Shown here in pieces: positions 34,257-43,413 of a stretch of 46,959 nucleotides of DNA. The DNA comes from Streptomyces sp. SID486 (GTDB lineage Bacteria > Actinomycetota > Actinomycetes > Streptomycetales > Streptomycetaceae). Each line of letters starts with the position of its first letter. Position 1 is the stretch's first letter. Where the stretch lies: the NCBI RefSeq assembly GCF_009865385.1, contig NZ_WWJT01000189.1, forward strand, positions 1-46,959. Direction: 5' to 3'. Position numbers and translations under genes: made by a program. The notes beneath the pieces were generated by a model. The model did not search any database. It saw only the letters and a program-made list of their open reading frames with translations, and was not told the origin of the DNA.

Positions 34257-35573
34257 ATGGCCCCGAACAGCTCCTCCACCGCCCTCTGGCCCGCCCCGTA
34301 CGCGAGCGGGGCCGTCGACGCCACGGTCCACGTGCCGGGGTCCAAGTCGGTCACCAACCGTGCCCTGGTCCTCGCCGCCCTGGCCTCCGAGCCGGGCTGG
34401 CTGCGGCGCCCGCTGCGCTCCCGCGACACCCTGCTGATGGCCGGCGCCCTGCGGGCCATGGGCGTGGAGATCGAGGAAGGGGTCGGCCCCGACGGCACCG
34501 GCGAGGCGTGGCGGGTGCTGCCCACGGGGCTGCACGGCCCGGCCACGGTCGACGTCGGCAACGCGGGCACCGTCATGCGGTTCCTGCCGCCGGTGGCCGC
34601 GCTGGCCGACGGCCCGATCCGGTTCGACGGGGACCCGCGGTCGTACGAGCGCCCGCTGAACGGCGTGATCGACGCGCTGCGCGTGCTCGGTGCCCGGATC
34701 GACGACGACGGCCGGGGCACGCTGCCGCTGACCGTGCACGGCGGCGGGGCGCTGGACGGCGGCCCGGTGGCGGTCGACGCCTCCTCGTCCTCCCAGTTCG
34801 TCTCGGCGCTGCTGCTGTCCGGGCCGCGCTTCAACCAGGGCGTCGAGGTCCGGCACACCGGCACGAGCCTCCCCTCCCTGCCGCACATCCGGATGACGGT
34901 GGACATGCTGCGCGCGGTCGGCGCCCAGGTGGACACCCCGGAGGCGGGCGGCGAGCCCGACGTGTGGCGGGTGACCCCGGGCGCGCTGCTCGGCCGGGAC
35001 CTGACGATCGAGCCGGATCTGTCCAACGCGCAGCCGTTCCTCGCGGCGGCCCTGGTCACCGGCGGAAAGGTGCGGATCCCGGACTGGCCGGGGCGCACCA
35101 CCCAGCCGGGTGACCGGCTGCGGGAGATCTTCACCGAGATGGGCGGTTCCTGCGAACTCACCGAGACCGGGCTGGAGTTCACCGGTTCGGGTGCGATCCA
35201 CGGCATCGACGCGGACCTGGGTGACGTGGGTGAGCTGACCCCGGGCATCGCGGCGGTGGCCGCGCTGGCGGACTCGCCGTCCACCCTGCGGGGCGTGGCC
35301 CATCTGCGGCTGCACGAGACGGACCGGCTGGCCGCGCTCACCAAGGAGATCAACGAGCTGGGCGGCGACGTCACGGAGACCGCCGACGGCCTGCACATCC
35401 GCCCGCGCCCGCTGCACGGCGGGACCTTCCACACCTACGAGGACCACCGTATGGCGACCGCCGGTGCGATCATCGGCCTGGCGGTCGAGGGCGTGCGGAT
35501 CGAGAACGTGGCGACGACGGCGAAGACCCTGCCGGACTTCCCCGAGCTGTGGGCCGGGATGCTCGGGCAGTAG
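34257..35573 (+). CDS. aroA: EPSP synthase (3-phosphoshikimate 1-carboxyvinyltransferase)
   Basis: A 438-residue enzyme of the shikimate pathway joining shikimate-3-phosphate and phosphoenolpyruvate. [10 protein letters not shown] near residue 25 binds phosphate and [15 protein letters not shown] is the active-site motif, and [11 protein letters not shown] and [12 protein letters not shown] follow. Length and motifs are complete. The gene is followed by rsgA after 10 bp, probably the same transcript. Confidence 0.96.
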   Translation: MAPNSSSTALWPAPYASGAVDATVHVPGSKSVTNRALVLAALASEPGWLRRPLRSRDTLLMAGALRAMGVEIEEGVGPDGTGEAWRVLPTGLHGPATVDVGNAGTVMRFLPPVAALADGPIRFDGDPRSYERPLNGVIDALRVLGARIDDDGRGTLPLTVHGGGALDGGPVAVDASSSSQFVSALLLSGPRFNQGVEVRHTGTSLPSLPHIRMTVDMLRAVGAQVDTPEAGGEPDVWRVTPGALLGRDLTIEPDLSNAQPFLAAALVTGGKVRIPDWPGRTTQPGDRLREIFTEMGGSCELTETGLEFTGSGAIHGIDADLGDVGELTPGIAAVAALADSPSTLRGVAHLRLHETDRLAALTKEINELGGDVTETADGLHIRPRPLHGGTFHTYEDHRMATAGAIIGLAVEGVRIENVATTAKTLPDFPELWAGMLGQ

Positions 35574-35583
35574 GGACCACGCC

Positions 35584-36594
35584 ATGCGCCGCTACGGCAA
35601 GCACACCGACGAGGACGACATCCGCAGCCGTCCCAACCGCAAGGGCAACCGGCCGCGGACGAACATCCGGCCCAAGCACGAGGACGCGGCCGAGGGCATG
35701 GTCCTCACGGTCGACCGGGGCCGGCTGACCTGCCTGGTCGACGACCGGGTCGTCATGGCGATGAAGGCCCGGGAGCTGGGCCGCAAGGCGGCCGTCGTCG
35801 GCGACCGGGTGTTCCTGGTCGGTGACCTGTCCGGCAGGAAGGACACGCTCGCGCGGATCGTGCGCATCCAGGAGCGGACGTCGGTGCTGCGCCGCACGGC
35901 CGACGACGACGATCCCTACGAGCGGGTCGTCGTCGCCAACGCCGACCAGCTGGCGATCGTCACCGCGCTCGCCGATCCCGAGCCCCGCCCGCGTCTCATC
36001 GACCGCTGTCTGGTCGCGGCCTTCGACGGCGGCCTGGAGCCGCTGCTGGTGATGACCAAGTCGGACCTGGCCCCGCCCGACAAGCTGCTGGAGCTGTACG
36101 GCGACCTCGACATCCCCTACGTCGTCACCAGCCGCGAGGAGCTGGAGAACGGTGACGCGGCGGACCGGGTACGCGCACAACTCGACGGCAGGGTCACCGC
36201 GTTCGTGGGCCACTCGGGCGTCGGCAAGACCACCCTGGTCAACGCGCTCGTGCCGGAGGAACTGCGGCGTACGACGGGTCACGTCAACGCGGTGACCGGC
36301 CGGGGCCGGCACACCACGACGTCCGCGCTGGCGCTGCCGCTGAGCGGGGACGGCGGCTGGGTGGTCGACACCCCGGGCGTCCGTTCCTTCGGGCTCGCGC
36401 ACATCGACCCGTCCCGGGTGATCCACGCCTTCCCGGATCTGGAGGCCGGCACGGAGGGCTGCCCGCGCGCGTGCAGTCACGACGAGCCGGACTGCGCGCT
36501 GGACGCGTGGGTGGCGGAGGGACACGCGGACCCGGCGCGGCTGTACTCGCTGCGCCGGCTGCTGGCCACGCGGGAGCGCACGGAAGGCGACTGA
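35584..36594 (+). CDS. rsgA: Ribosome small-subunit GTPase RsgA
   Basis: A 336-residue circularly permuted GTPase acting in 30S maturation. An OB-fold occupies about 35-110, then G4 (VMTKSDLA) precedes G1 (GHSGVGKTTLVNAL) and G3 (DTPGVRSFG), the permuted order. The C-terminal zinc knuckle CPRACSHDEPDC binds metal. ATG 35584 lies 10 bp after aroA. The basic N-terminus suits rRNA binding. Confidence 0.95.
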   Translation: MRRYGKHTDEDDIRSRPNRKGNRPRTNIRPKHEDAAEGMVLTVDRGRLTCLVDDRVVMAMKARELGRKAAVVGDRVFLVGDLSGRKDTLARIVRIQERTSVLRRTADDDDPYERVVVANADQLAIVTALADPEPRPRLIDRCLVAAFDGGLEPLLVMTKSDLAPPDKLLELYGDLDIPYVVTSREELENGDAADRVRAQLDGRVTAFVGHSGVGKTTLVNALVPEELRRTTGHVNAVTGRGRHTTTSALALPLSGDGGWVVDTPGVRSFGLAHIDPSRVIHAFPDLEAGTEGCPRACSHDEPDCALDAWVAEGHADPARLYSLRRLLATRERTEGD

Positions 36595-36678
36595 GGACCG
36601 CGTTGTTCGCCCGGGCGGGCGTGCGGCAAGTGCATAATCGCACCGAGCCGGAGATCCGGACCAACGGGAGGACAGCGC

Positions 36679-37002
36679 ATGGCGTGGCTGCTGGTCATAG
36701 TGGCCGGGATTCTGGAGACCGGTTTCGCCGTGTGCCTGAAGCTCTCGCACGGGTTCACCCGCCTGTGGCCGACGATCGCGTTCGCCTCGTTCGCCCTGGG
36801 CAGCTTCGGTCTGCTGACCCTCTCCCTCAAGAAGCTGGACGTCGGTCCCGCCTACGCCGTGTGGACCGGGATCGGCGCGGCGGGCACCGCGATCTACGGC
36901 ATGATCTTCCTCGGCGACCTCGTGTCCACCCTGAAGATCGTCTCCATCAGCCTGGTCATCGTCGGGGTGATCGGGCTGCAGCTGTCGGGCTCGACGCACT
37001 AG
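36679..37002 (+). CDS. SMR exporter, Gdx/SugE guanidinium type
   Basis: A 107-residue four-span small multidrug resistance protein. E13 in ILETG is the conserved proton/substrate-coupling residue. AYAVWTGIGAAGTAIYG matches the Gdx (SugE) branch, which exports guanidinium, rather than the EmrE multidrug branch. GGGAGG precedes ATG 36679. I found no ykkC or guanidine riboswitch in the 84-bp gap after rsgA. It forms a dual-topology dimer by family knowledge. Confidence 0.9.
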   Translation: MAWLLVIVAGILETGFAVCLKLSHGFTRLWPTIAFASFALGSFGLLTLSLKKLDVGPAYAVWTGIGAAGTAIYGMIFLGDLVSTLKIVSISLVIVGVIGLQLSGSTH

Positions 37003-37140
37003 CCGCGGCCGTACGGACCGCGGCCGTCAGGGCCGGCGCACCAGCCGCGGCCATACGGACCGCAGCCCTCGGGGCCGACACACCAGCCGCGGCCATACGT
37101 ACCGCAGCCGTCAGGGCCGGCGCACCAGCCGCGGCCCCGG
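37001..37140. repeat. 42-bp tandem repeat beginning in the SMR stop codon
   Basis: Units at 37001-37042, 37043-37084 and 37085-37126 start AGCCGCGGCC and are followed by a partial copy to 37140. They differ at a few positions. The first two bases are the last two of the TAG stop codon. The array fills the gap to the convergent ABC transporter gene, where a terminator would be expected. Confidence 0.85.
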
Positions 37141-37154
37141 CGCGCCGGGCCGTC

Positions 37155-38954
37155 TCAGAGCACCTCCCGGACCCGGGGGAAGTGGCAGGCCACACCGTCC
37201 CCCTCGAATGCGGGCACGTCGTGCGCGCACCGCTTCTGCTCGTCCACCGTCAGAGCGGTGTACAGCGGGCAGCGGGTCCTGAAGCGGCAGCCGTCGTAGC
37301 GGCGGGTGGGCGACGGCGGGTCGCCGGCGAGCAAAATCCGCGAGCGCTGACGGGCCCGCTCGCGCTCCGGGTCGGGCAGCGGCACGGCGGAGAGCAGGGC
37401 CTGGGTGTAGGGGTGCCGGGGCCGCGCGAAGACCTCGTCGACCGGGCCGGCCTCGACCGTGCGGCCGAGGTAGACCACGCTGACGCGGTCGGCGATGTTC
37501 CGGACCACGGACAGGTCGTGGGAGACGAAGAGGTAGGCGAGCCCCAGCTCCTCCTTCAGCCGCCGCAGCAGGTCCAGCACCTCGGCCTGCACGGAGACGT
37601 CGAGCGCGGAGACGGGTTCGTCCAGGACGAGCAGCTCGGGGGCGACGGACAGGGCGCGGGCGATGCCGATCCGCTGGCGCTGCCCGCCGGAGAACTCGTG
37701 CGGGAAGCGGTCGGCGTGGGCCGGGTCGAGACCGACCTGGGTGAGGAGCCCGGCCACGCGGCGGGCGACGGTGGCCCGGTCGGCGCCCTGGGTGCGCAGC
37801 GGTTCGGCGACGATGTCGCCCACCGGCATCCGGGGGTCGAGGGAGGCCATCGGGTCCTGGAAGACGATCTGGATCCGGCGGCGCAGGTCCTTCACCGCCG
37901 CCCTGCCGAGGCCGCCGAGCCGCTGCCCGAACAGCTCGACGGTCCCGCCCTCGGGCGCGGCCAGTTCGAGCAGTTCGAAGAGGGTGGTCGACTTGCCGGA
38001 GCCGGACTCCCCGACCAGGGCGAGGGTCTCGCCGCGGCGGATGTCGAGGTCGACGCCGTCGACGGCGTACACCGTGCCGGTGCGGCGCTTGACGACGGTG
38101 CCCTTGAGGACGGGGAACGTGCGGGTGAGTCCGCGCACCCGCAGCACCGGCTCGCCGCCGGCGGGCCGGGGTTCGCGCGCGGTGTCGATGCGCGGGACGG
38201 CGGCGAGGAGCTGCCGGGTGTAGGGCTCGCGGGGGCGGTGGAAGACGTCCGGGGCCGGCCCCTGTTCGACGACGCGGCCGTCCCGCATGACGGCGACCCG
38301 GTCGGCCATGCCGGCGATGACCCCGAGGTCGTGGCTGACCAGCAGCACGGCGGCGCCGGTCTCCCGCCGGGCGGTGCGCAGCACGTCGAGGATCTGGGCC
38401 TGGATGGTGACGTCCAGGGCGGTGGTGGGCTCGTCGGCGAGGATGAGGTCGGGTTCGCCGGCCATCGCCATGGCGATCATGGCGCGCTGGCGCATGCCGC
38501 CGGAGAACTCGTGGGGGAAGGCCCGGGAGCGCAGTTCCGGTTCGGGGATGCCGACGAGGTCGAGCAGTTCGACGGCGCGCCTGCGGGCCTGCTCGCGGCC
38601 GGTGTCCCGGTGGGCGCGGACGGCCTCGGCGATCTGGTCGCCGATGCGGTGGACCGGGGTGAACGCGGACAGCGGGTCCTGGAAGACCATGGCCACGCGA
38701 TCGCCCCGGATGCCGGTCAGCACCCGCTCGCTCGCGCCGAGGAGTTCGGTGCCGTCGAGCCGGATCGAGCCGCGCGCGGTGGCGTTGCCGGGCAGCAGCC
38801 CGAGGACGGAGAGCGCGGTGACGGACTTGCCGGAACCCGACTCGCCGACCAGTCCGAGGACTTCCCCTCGTTCCACCGTCAGGCTGACGTCCCGTACGGC
38901 CGGCCGCCCGGCGAAGTCGACGTCGAGCGAGGTGACTTCGAGCAGCGGGCTCAC
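37155..38954 (-). CDS. Peptide-type ABC transporter, fused double ATPase
   Basis: A 599-residue fusion of two nucleotide-binding domains of the Dpp/Opp type. Domain 1 has Walker A GESGSGKS (37-44) and signature FSGGMRQR (151-158). Domain 2 has GESGSGKS (316-323) and FSGGQRQR. Both have intact D-E Walker B sites (LADEPTTALD, VLDEPVSALD). The C-terminal CRFRTRCP-type cysteine motif is normal for OppD/DppF. The start GTG 38954 overlaps the permease stop (GTGA). The substrate is probably a peptide or similar; the sequence does not say. Confidence 0.92.
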   Translation of the reverse strand: MSPLLEVTSLDVDFAGRPAVRDVSLTVERGEVLGLVGESGSGKSVTALSVLGLLPGNATARGSIRLDGTELLGASERVLTGIRGDRVAMVFQDPLSAFTPVHRIGDQIAEAVRAHRDTGREQARRRAVELLDLVGIPEPELRSRAFPHEFSGGMRQRAMIAMAMAGEPDLILADEPTTALDVTIQAQILDVLRTARRETGAAVLLVSHDLGVIAGMADRVAVMRDGRVVEQGPAPDVFHRPREPYTRQLLAAVPRIDTAREPRPAGGEPVLRVRGLTRTFPVLKGTVVKRRTGTVYAVDGVDLDIRRGETLALVGESGSGKSTTLFELLELAAPEGGTVELFGQRLGGLGRAAVKDLRRRIQIVFQDPMASLDPRMPVGDIVAEPLRTQGADRATVARRVAGLLTQVGLDPAHADRFPHEFSGGQRQRIGIARALSVAPELLVLDEPVSALDVSVQAEVLDLLRRLKEELGLAYLFVSHDLSVVRNIADRVSVVYLGRTVEAGPVDEVFARPRHPYTQALLSAVPLPDPERERARQRSRILLAGDPPSPTRRYDGCRFRTRCPLYTALTVDEQKRCAHDVPAFEGDGVACHFPRVREVL

Positions 38955-39841
38955 CGGGCGGCTCCCCGGGAGGTGGGGTCCAGGGCGTCGCGCAGGCCGT
39001 CGCCGACGAGGTTGACGGCGAGCACGAAGACGACCAGCAGCCCGGCCGCGAAGAAGAACATCCAGGGGTAGGTGATCGCGGCGCCGGTGCCGGAGGCGAT
39101 GAGCGTGCCGAGGGACACGTCGGGCGGCTGCACGCCGAAACCGAAGTAGGACAGCGCGGTCTCGCTCATCACCGCGCCGCCGACCTGGATGGTCGCGTCG
39201 ATGATGAGGAAGGAGGCCACGTTGGGCAGCACGTGCCGCCAGATGATGCGGAACGGTCCGACACCCATGTAGCGGGCGGCGCGCACGAACTCACGCTCCT
39301 TGAGGGACAGGGTCATCGAGCGCACCACCCGCGCGGTGATCATCCACGCGAAGACGGTGAGCAGGGCGACGAAGGCGAACCAGCCGCCGGAGCGCAGCCG
39401 GGGCGAGACGATCGCGATGATCAGGAACGACGGGAAGACGAGGAGCAGGTCGACGCAGAACATCAGCAGCCGGTCGGTCCAGCCGCCGAAGTATCCGGCG
39501 CAGGCGCCCACGAGCGCGGCGAGGCCCGTGGCCAGCACGGCCACCAGCAGGCCGATGAGCAGCGACTTCTGCAGCCCTCGCGCGGTCTGGGCGAAGACGT
39601 CCTGACCGATGCGGTTGGTGCCCCACCAGTGGTCGGGGCCGGGGGCGGCGCGCAGGGCGGCGTAGTCGATATGGCTGTAGGACCAGGGGGTGAGCCAGGG
39701 CCCGACGAAGGCGAGCAGGAAGAGCAGCACGAGGACGACGGCTCCGGCGAGGGCCGACCTGTTGCGCAGGAACCGGCGCAGGACGAGCGCGGAGCGGCCG
39801 GCCGGGGTGACGGCGGGTGCGGTGCGGGTGGCCGTGGTCAT
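38951..39841 (-). CDS. ABC transporter permease (DppC type)
   Basis: A 296-residue inner-membrane permease with about 6 spans and an N-terminal extension typical of OppC/DppC. FVRAARYMGVGPFRIIWRHVLPN is the EAA loop that contacts the ATPase. ATG 39841 overlaps the stop of the other permease (ATGA), and the gene is likewise coupled to the ATPase gene. Confidence 0.92.
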   Translation of the reverse strand: MTTATRTAPAVTPAGRSALVLRRFLRNRSALAGAVVLVLLFLLAFVGPWLTPWSYSHIDYAALRAAPGPDHWWGTNRIGQDVFAQTARGLQKSLLIGLLVAVLATGLAALVGACAGYFGGWTDRLLMFCVDLLLVFPSFLIIAIVSPRLRSGGWFAFVALLTVFAWMITARVVRSMTLSLKEREFVRAARYMGVGPFRIIWRHVLPNVASFLIIDATIQVGGAVMSETALSYFGFGVQPPDVSLGTLIASGTGAAITYPWMFFFAAGLLVVFVLAVNLVGDGLRDALDPTSRGAAR

Positions 39842-40827
39842 GAGGTCGTCCGGATGCGCGGGTCGAGGGCGGCGTGCAGCAGGTCGGCGAGGAAGCCGGA
39901 GAGCAGCACGATGACGGCGGCGAAGACGTTCACGGCGACGACCGAGTTGACGTCGTTCTTGCCGATGGAGTTCACGAACCACTCCCCCATGCCGTGCCAG
40001 CCGAAGATCGTCTCGGTGAAGGTGGCACCGGTGAACAGGGCGAGGAAGCCGTACGAGAAGTACGTCGACATGGGGATGAGGGCGGTACGCAGCCCGTGCC
40101 GGAGCAGCACGGTCCGGCGGCGCAGTCCTTTGGCGCGGGCCGTGCGCAGGTAGTCGGAGCCGAGGACGTCGAGCATGCTGCTGCGCTGGTAGCGGCTGTA
40201 GCCGGCGACGGCGAACAGGGCGACGGAGAGGGTGGGCAGCAGCAGGTGGACGGAGCGGTCCTTCAGGACCGCCCAGAAGCCGCCGTCCACCCCCGGGCTC
40301 TTCTCGCCGGTGAACTGGATCAGTTCGGTGCCCGTGGTCTGGTTGAACCAGATCGCGCCGGTCTTGAGCAGGATCGCCAGCAGGAACACCGGGGTGCTCA
40401 GCAGCGCGAAGGAGACGACGGTGACCGCGCGGTCGCTGAACCGGTACTGCCTGACGGCCGTCCAGGCGCCGGCGAGGACGCCGGCGACCGTGCCGAGGAC
40501 GGTGCCGGCGAGCAGCAGCCGCAGGCTGACGCCGATCCGCCGGCCGAACTCGGCGTTCACGGAGGTGCCGTCGATGGTCTGTCCGAGGTCGCCGTGGAGC
40601 AGGGCCCGGTCCGCCCAGTGCAGGAAGCGGTCGCGCAGCGGCTGGTGGTCGTTGACACCGAGCGCCGTGAGGTGGTGGTCCACGGCGGCCGGCGACAGGG
40701 GCGGCTGCCGGCCTTCGTAGTAGGCGCGGGGATCGAGCGCGTACGAGGCCAGCAGGTACGACAGGCAGACGGCGGCCAGCAGCAGGACGGCGTGGTAGCC
40801 GAGGCGTTTGACCAGGTAGGAGGGCAC
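39838..40827 (-). CDS. ABC transporter permease (DppB type)
   Basis: A 329-residue permease with about 6 spans. YLRTARAKGLRRRTVLLRHGLRTALIP is the EAA loop. A periplasmic-side insert at about residues 170-185 (TTGTELIQFTGEKSP) is longer than in E. coli DppB. The start is GTG 40827. It is the first gene of the minus-strand transporter operon and divergent from the binding protein. Confidence 0.92.
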   Translation of the reverse strand: MPSYLVKRLGYHAVLLLAAVCLSYLLASYALDPRAYYEGRQPPLSPAAVDHHLTALGVNDHQPLRDRFLHWADRALLHGDLGQTIDGTSVNAEFGRRIGVSLRLLLAGTVLGTVAGVLAGAWTAVRQYRFSDRAVTVVSFALLSTPVFLLAILLKTGAIWFNQTTGTELIQFTGEKSPGVDGGFWAVLKDRSVHLLLPTLSVALFAVAGYSRYQRSSMLDVLGSDYLRTARAKGLRRRTVLLRHGLRTALIPMSTYFSYGFLALFTGATFTETIFGWHGMGEWFVNSIGKNDVNSVVAVNVFAAVIVLLSGFLADLLHAALDPRIRTTS

Positions 40828-40849
40828 GGATCACATGGTCCAGTCCTCT

Positions 40850-40862
40850 TGTTGCAGCAACA
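40850..40862. promoter_or_regulatory. Palindrome between permease and binding-protein genes
   Basis: TGTTGC-A-GCAACA is an exact palindrome around one base in the 133-bp divergent gap. A second short repeat ACATG / CATGT follows at 40860-40876. Either could bind a regulator common to both halves of the transporter. Confidence 0.4.
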
Positions 40863-40960
40863 TGAAGAGAACATGTCAGTAGTCCGGGAAGCCTCCCCCG
40901 GCCGTCGTGGGCCGTTCTACGTTCGGCGCATCCACCGTCGACCGTGCAAAGGACCCCGAC

Positions 40961-42652
40961 ATGCGCCAGACCACCACCGCAGCCTGGATCGCCGCCACCG
41001 CGGCCACCGCGTTGCTGGTGACCGGCTGCGGCTCCACCGGCTCGCACGACGAGCCGAAGAAGGCCGCGGCACCCCGGGTCGACGGCCAGGACATCAACGC
41101 GCGCCCGGTGTCCGACCTCCGGCAGGGCGGCACGCTGAAAACGGGGATCACCCAGTGGATCACCCAGTACAACGTCAACACGGTCGACGGCGCCCAGGGC
41201 GACGCCCAGGAGATCGCCAGAACCGTGCTGCCCGACCTGTTCGACTCCGACGCCAAGGGCGCGCACCACGTCAACCCCGACTTCCTGCTCTCCGCGAAGG
41301 TCACCTCCACCAGCCCCCAGACCGTCGAGTACCGGCTGAACCCCAAGGCCCGATGGTCCGACGGCAAGCCGCTGAGCTGGCGCGACTTCCACGCCCAGTG
41401 GCAGGCGCTGAACGGCTCCGACGACGCCTACGAGGCCGCCGACACCTCCGGCTACGACCAGATCTCCCGGGTGGAGCAGGGCGGCGACGCACACTCGGTC
41501 GAGGTCACCTTCAAGGCGCCGTACGCCGACTGGCAGCGGCTGTTCGACCCGCTGTACCCGGCGGAGTACATCGACACCCCGGAGAAGTTCGTCAAGAGCT
41601 GGGCGGAGAAGGTGCCGGTCAGCGGGAACGCGTTCAAGGTGGGCCGGTACGACAAGACCGCCCAGACGATCACCCTGGTCCCCGACCTCGCGTGGTGGGG
41701 CGCCAGGCCCCGGCTGGACTCGATCACCTACCGCGTCCTCGACTTCCCCGCCCGCACCGACGCCTACCTCAACAAGGAGATCGACTACACCACCGCGCTG
41801 CTGCCCGAGGACTACCAGCGGCTGGTCAAAGCGCCCGGCACGGACATCCGGCGGGGCGCGCGCTGGGACGAGGTGCACATCACGCTCAACGGCGGCCGGG
41901 GACCGCTGAAGGACCTGCGGGTACGGCAGGCGATCCAGCACGCCCTCGACCGCAAGGGCATCAACCAGGCGTTCGCCAAGGACCTGTCCTTCGAACTGAA
42001 GCCGCTGGACAACCACTTCTTCATGCCCAACCAGCAGGGCTACGAGAACACGTCGGGCGGGTACGCCGACTACGACCTGCAGGCGGCGGAGAAGCTCCTC
42101 GACGAGGCGGGCTGGAAGGGGGGCGGCGAGGGCAGGCCGCGCACCAAGGGCGGCCGGCAGCTCACCGTCGACTACGTCCTCAGCGCCGGCAGCACCAGCG
42201 CCCAGCTCGACCAGGCCGAACTGGTGCAGCAGCAGCTGGGGCTCGCCGGGGTGAAGGTCGAACTGAAGAAGGTGCCCGCGAACGACTACTTCAACGAGTT
42301 CGTCAACAAGGGGAACTTCGACCTCACGAGCTTCCGCAACGTCGACGCCGTCTACCAGACCATGCTGACCTCCACCTTCGTGCAGCCCAAGGGCGGCAAC
42401 CTCTTCCAGAACTTCGGCTCGGTCGGCTCCCCGAAGATCGACGCGCTGCTGAAGAAGGCCGGCGAGACCACCGACGCGAAGGCCGCCGCCGGGCTCTACA
42501 ACGAGGCCGACCGGGAGATCTGGCGGCTCGGCCACTCCGTCGAGCTGTACCAGCGTCCGGAGATCCTCGCCGTCCGCGAGGGCCTCGCGAACTACGGCGC
42601 GCAGGGGCTGGCGGACGTGGACTACACGAAGGTGGGCTGGCTGAAGAAGTAG
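40961..42652 (+). CDS. ABC transporter substrate-binding lipoprotein
   Basis: A 563-residue family 5 extracellular solute-binding protein. The signal peptide ends in lipobox LLVTGC with the lipidated C23. The body is the usual DppA/OppA fold: LRQGGTLKTGI, a long middle domain, then RVRQAIQHALDRKGIN. It captures the ligand outside the cell and delivers it to the divergently encoded permeases. ATG 40961 is preferred over the longer frame because the signal peptide then begins properly; the ribosome binding site is only GGA. Confidence 0.92.
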   Translation: MRQTTTAAWIAATAATALLVTGCGSTGSHDEPKKAAAPRVDGQDINARPVSDLRQGGTLKTGITQWITQYNVNTVDGAQGDAQEIARTVLPDLFDSDAKGAHHVNPDFLLSAKVTSTSPQTVEYRLNPKARWSDGKPLSWRDFHAQWQALNGSDDAYEAADTSGYDQISRVEQGGDAHSVEVTFKAPYADWQRLFDPLYPAEYIDTPEKFVKSWAEKVPVSGNAFKVGRYDKTAQTITLVPDLAWWGARPRLDSITYRVLDFPARTDAYLNKEIDYTTALLPEDYQRLVKAPGTDIRRGARWDEVHITLNGGRGPLKDLRVRQAIQHALDRKGINQAFAKDLSFELKPLDNHFFMPNQQGYENTSGGYADYDLQAAEKLLDEAGWKGGGEGRPRTKGGRQLTVDYVLSAGSTSAQLDQAELVQQQLGLAGVKVELKKVPANDYFNEFVNKGNFDLTSFRNVDAVYQTMLTSTFVQPKGGNLFQNFGSVGSPKIDALLKKAGETTDAKAAAGLYNEADREIWRLGHSVELYQRPEILAVREGLANYGAQGLADVDYTKVGWLKK

Positions 42653-42673
42653 GCGGCCGCAGGGCGCCGGCCG

Positions 42674-43279
42674 TCACACCAGGTGCCGCGGGAGCGCCGC
42701 CCGCACCAGCTCCGCCGCCCCGCCCGCCGCGGGCGGGGCCACCACGCAGGACAGGGCGAGCCGTACCGCCAGCTCGCACGGGCGCAGCAGCCCGGCGGTG
42801 TCGGCCGGGGCGGCGCCGGGACCGGCCAGCGCGGCCACCGCGCGGTCCCGGACCAGCCGGACGAAGTCCGGGGGCGCGGGCAGCGGCACGTCCGCGCGGC
42901 GCTGCGCCGGCACCGTGGCGGCGGAGGGCGCGGCGGCGAGCGGCGGGGTGGGCAGCCACTCCGTCCAGCAGCCGGTGAGCATGGCCCGGACCAGCACGTT
43001 GTCCCGGGCGGCGACCGCCGTCCACTCGGCGGCGGCGGTGAGCCGGTCCAGCGCCCCGGCGCAGCCGGCCAGCGCCCGTTCGACACCGGCGAGGTACCTC
43101 TCGGCCTCCCTGTGCACCAGCGCCCGGGCCAGCCCGTCCTTGCTGCCGAACTCGTTGTACAGGGTCTGGCGGGAGACGCCCGCCGACGCGGCCACGTCGA
43201 CCATCCGCACGGCGGACCACGGCCGGTGCGCGAGCGCGGCGCAGGCGGCGTCCAGCAGCGATTCCCGGGCAGCAGGCAT
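42674..43279 (-). CDS. TetR-family regulator
   Basis: A 201-residue TetR protein. The helix-turn-helix (about 8-55) is VRMVDVAASAGVSRQTLYNEFGSKDGLARAL. The C-terminal part is Ala/Pro-rich and not family-specific. ATG 43279 follows GGGAGGCGCGG; the frame continues to 43342 but that covers the promoter. A TTGACA at 43337-43342 and AAATCT at 43314-43319, 17 bp apart, form a good minus-strand promoter. It converges on the lipoprotein gene and may or may not regulate it. Confidence 0.85.
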   Translation of the reverse strand: MPAARESLLDAACAALAHRPWSAVRMVDVAASAGVSRQTLYNEFGSKDGLARALVHREAERYLAGVERALAGCAGALDRLTAAAEWTAVAARDNVLVRAMLTGCWTEWLPTPPLAAAPSAATVPAQRRADVPLPAPPDFVRLVRDRAVAALAGPGAAPADTAGLLRPCELAVRLALSCVVAPPAAGGAAELVRAALPRHLV

Positions 43280-43413
43280 CCGCGCCTCCCTGGGCCACAG
43301 CGACACTGCGCCCAGATTTGACGCGCTTGTAGGCACTGTCAAGGGTTCGCGACGGTCGTTCCCGCCCGGCCCCTGCTGGCTCCCCCGCCGGTCCGCCGGA
43401 TACGGTTCGTCAC

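Noticed and set aside
36595..36678. Guanidine riboswitch before the SMR exporter
   Set aside because: An ACGG occurs but not in paired hairpin loops as in mini-ykkC, and the 84-bp gap is too short for ykkC class I.
39874..42978. Plus-strand open frame of about 1030 codons over the transporter
   Set aside because: It is antisense to the permease and out of frame with the lipoprotein; low-complexity translation.
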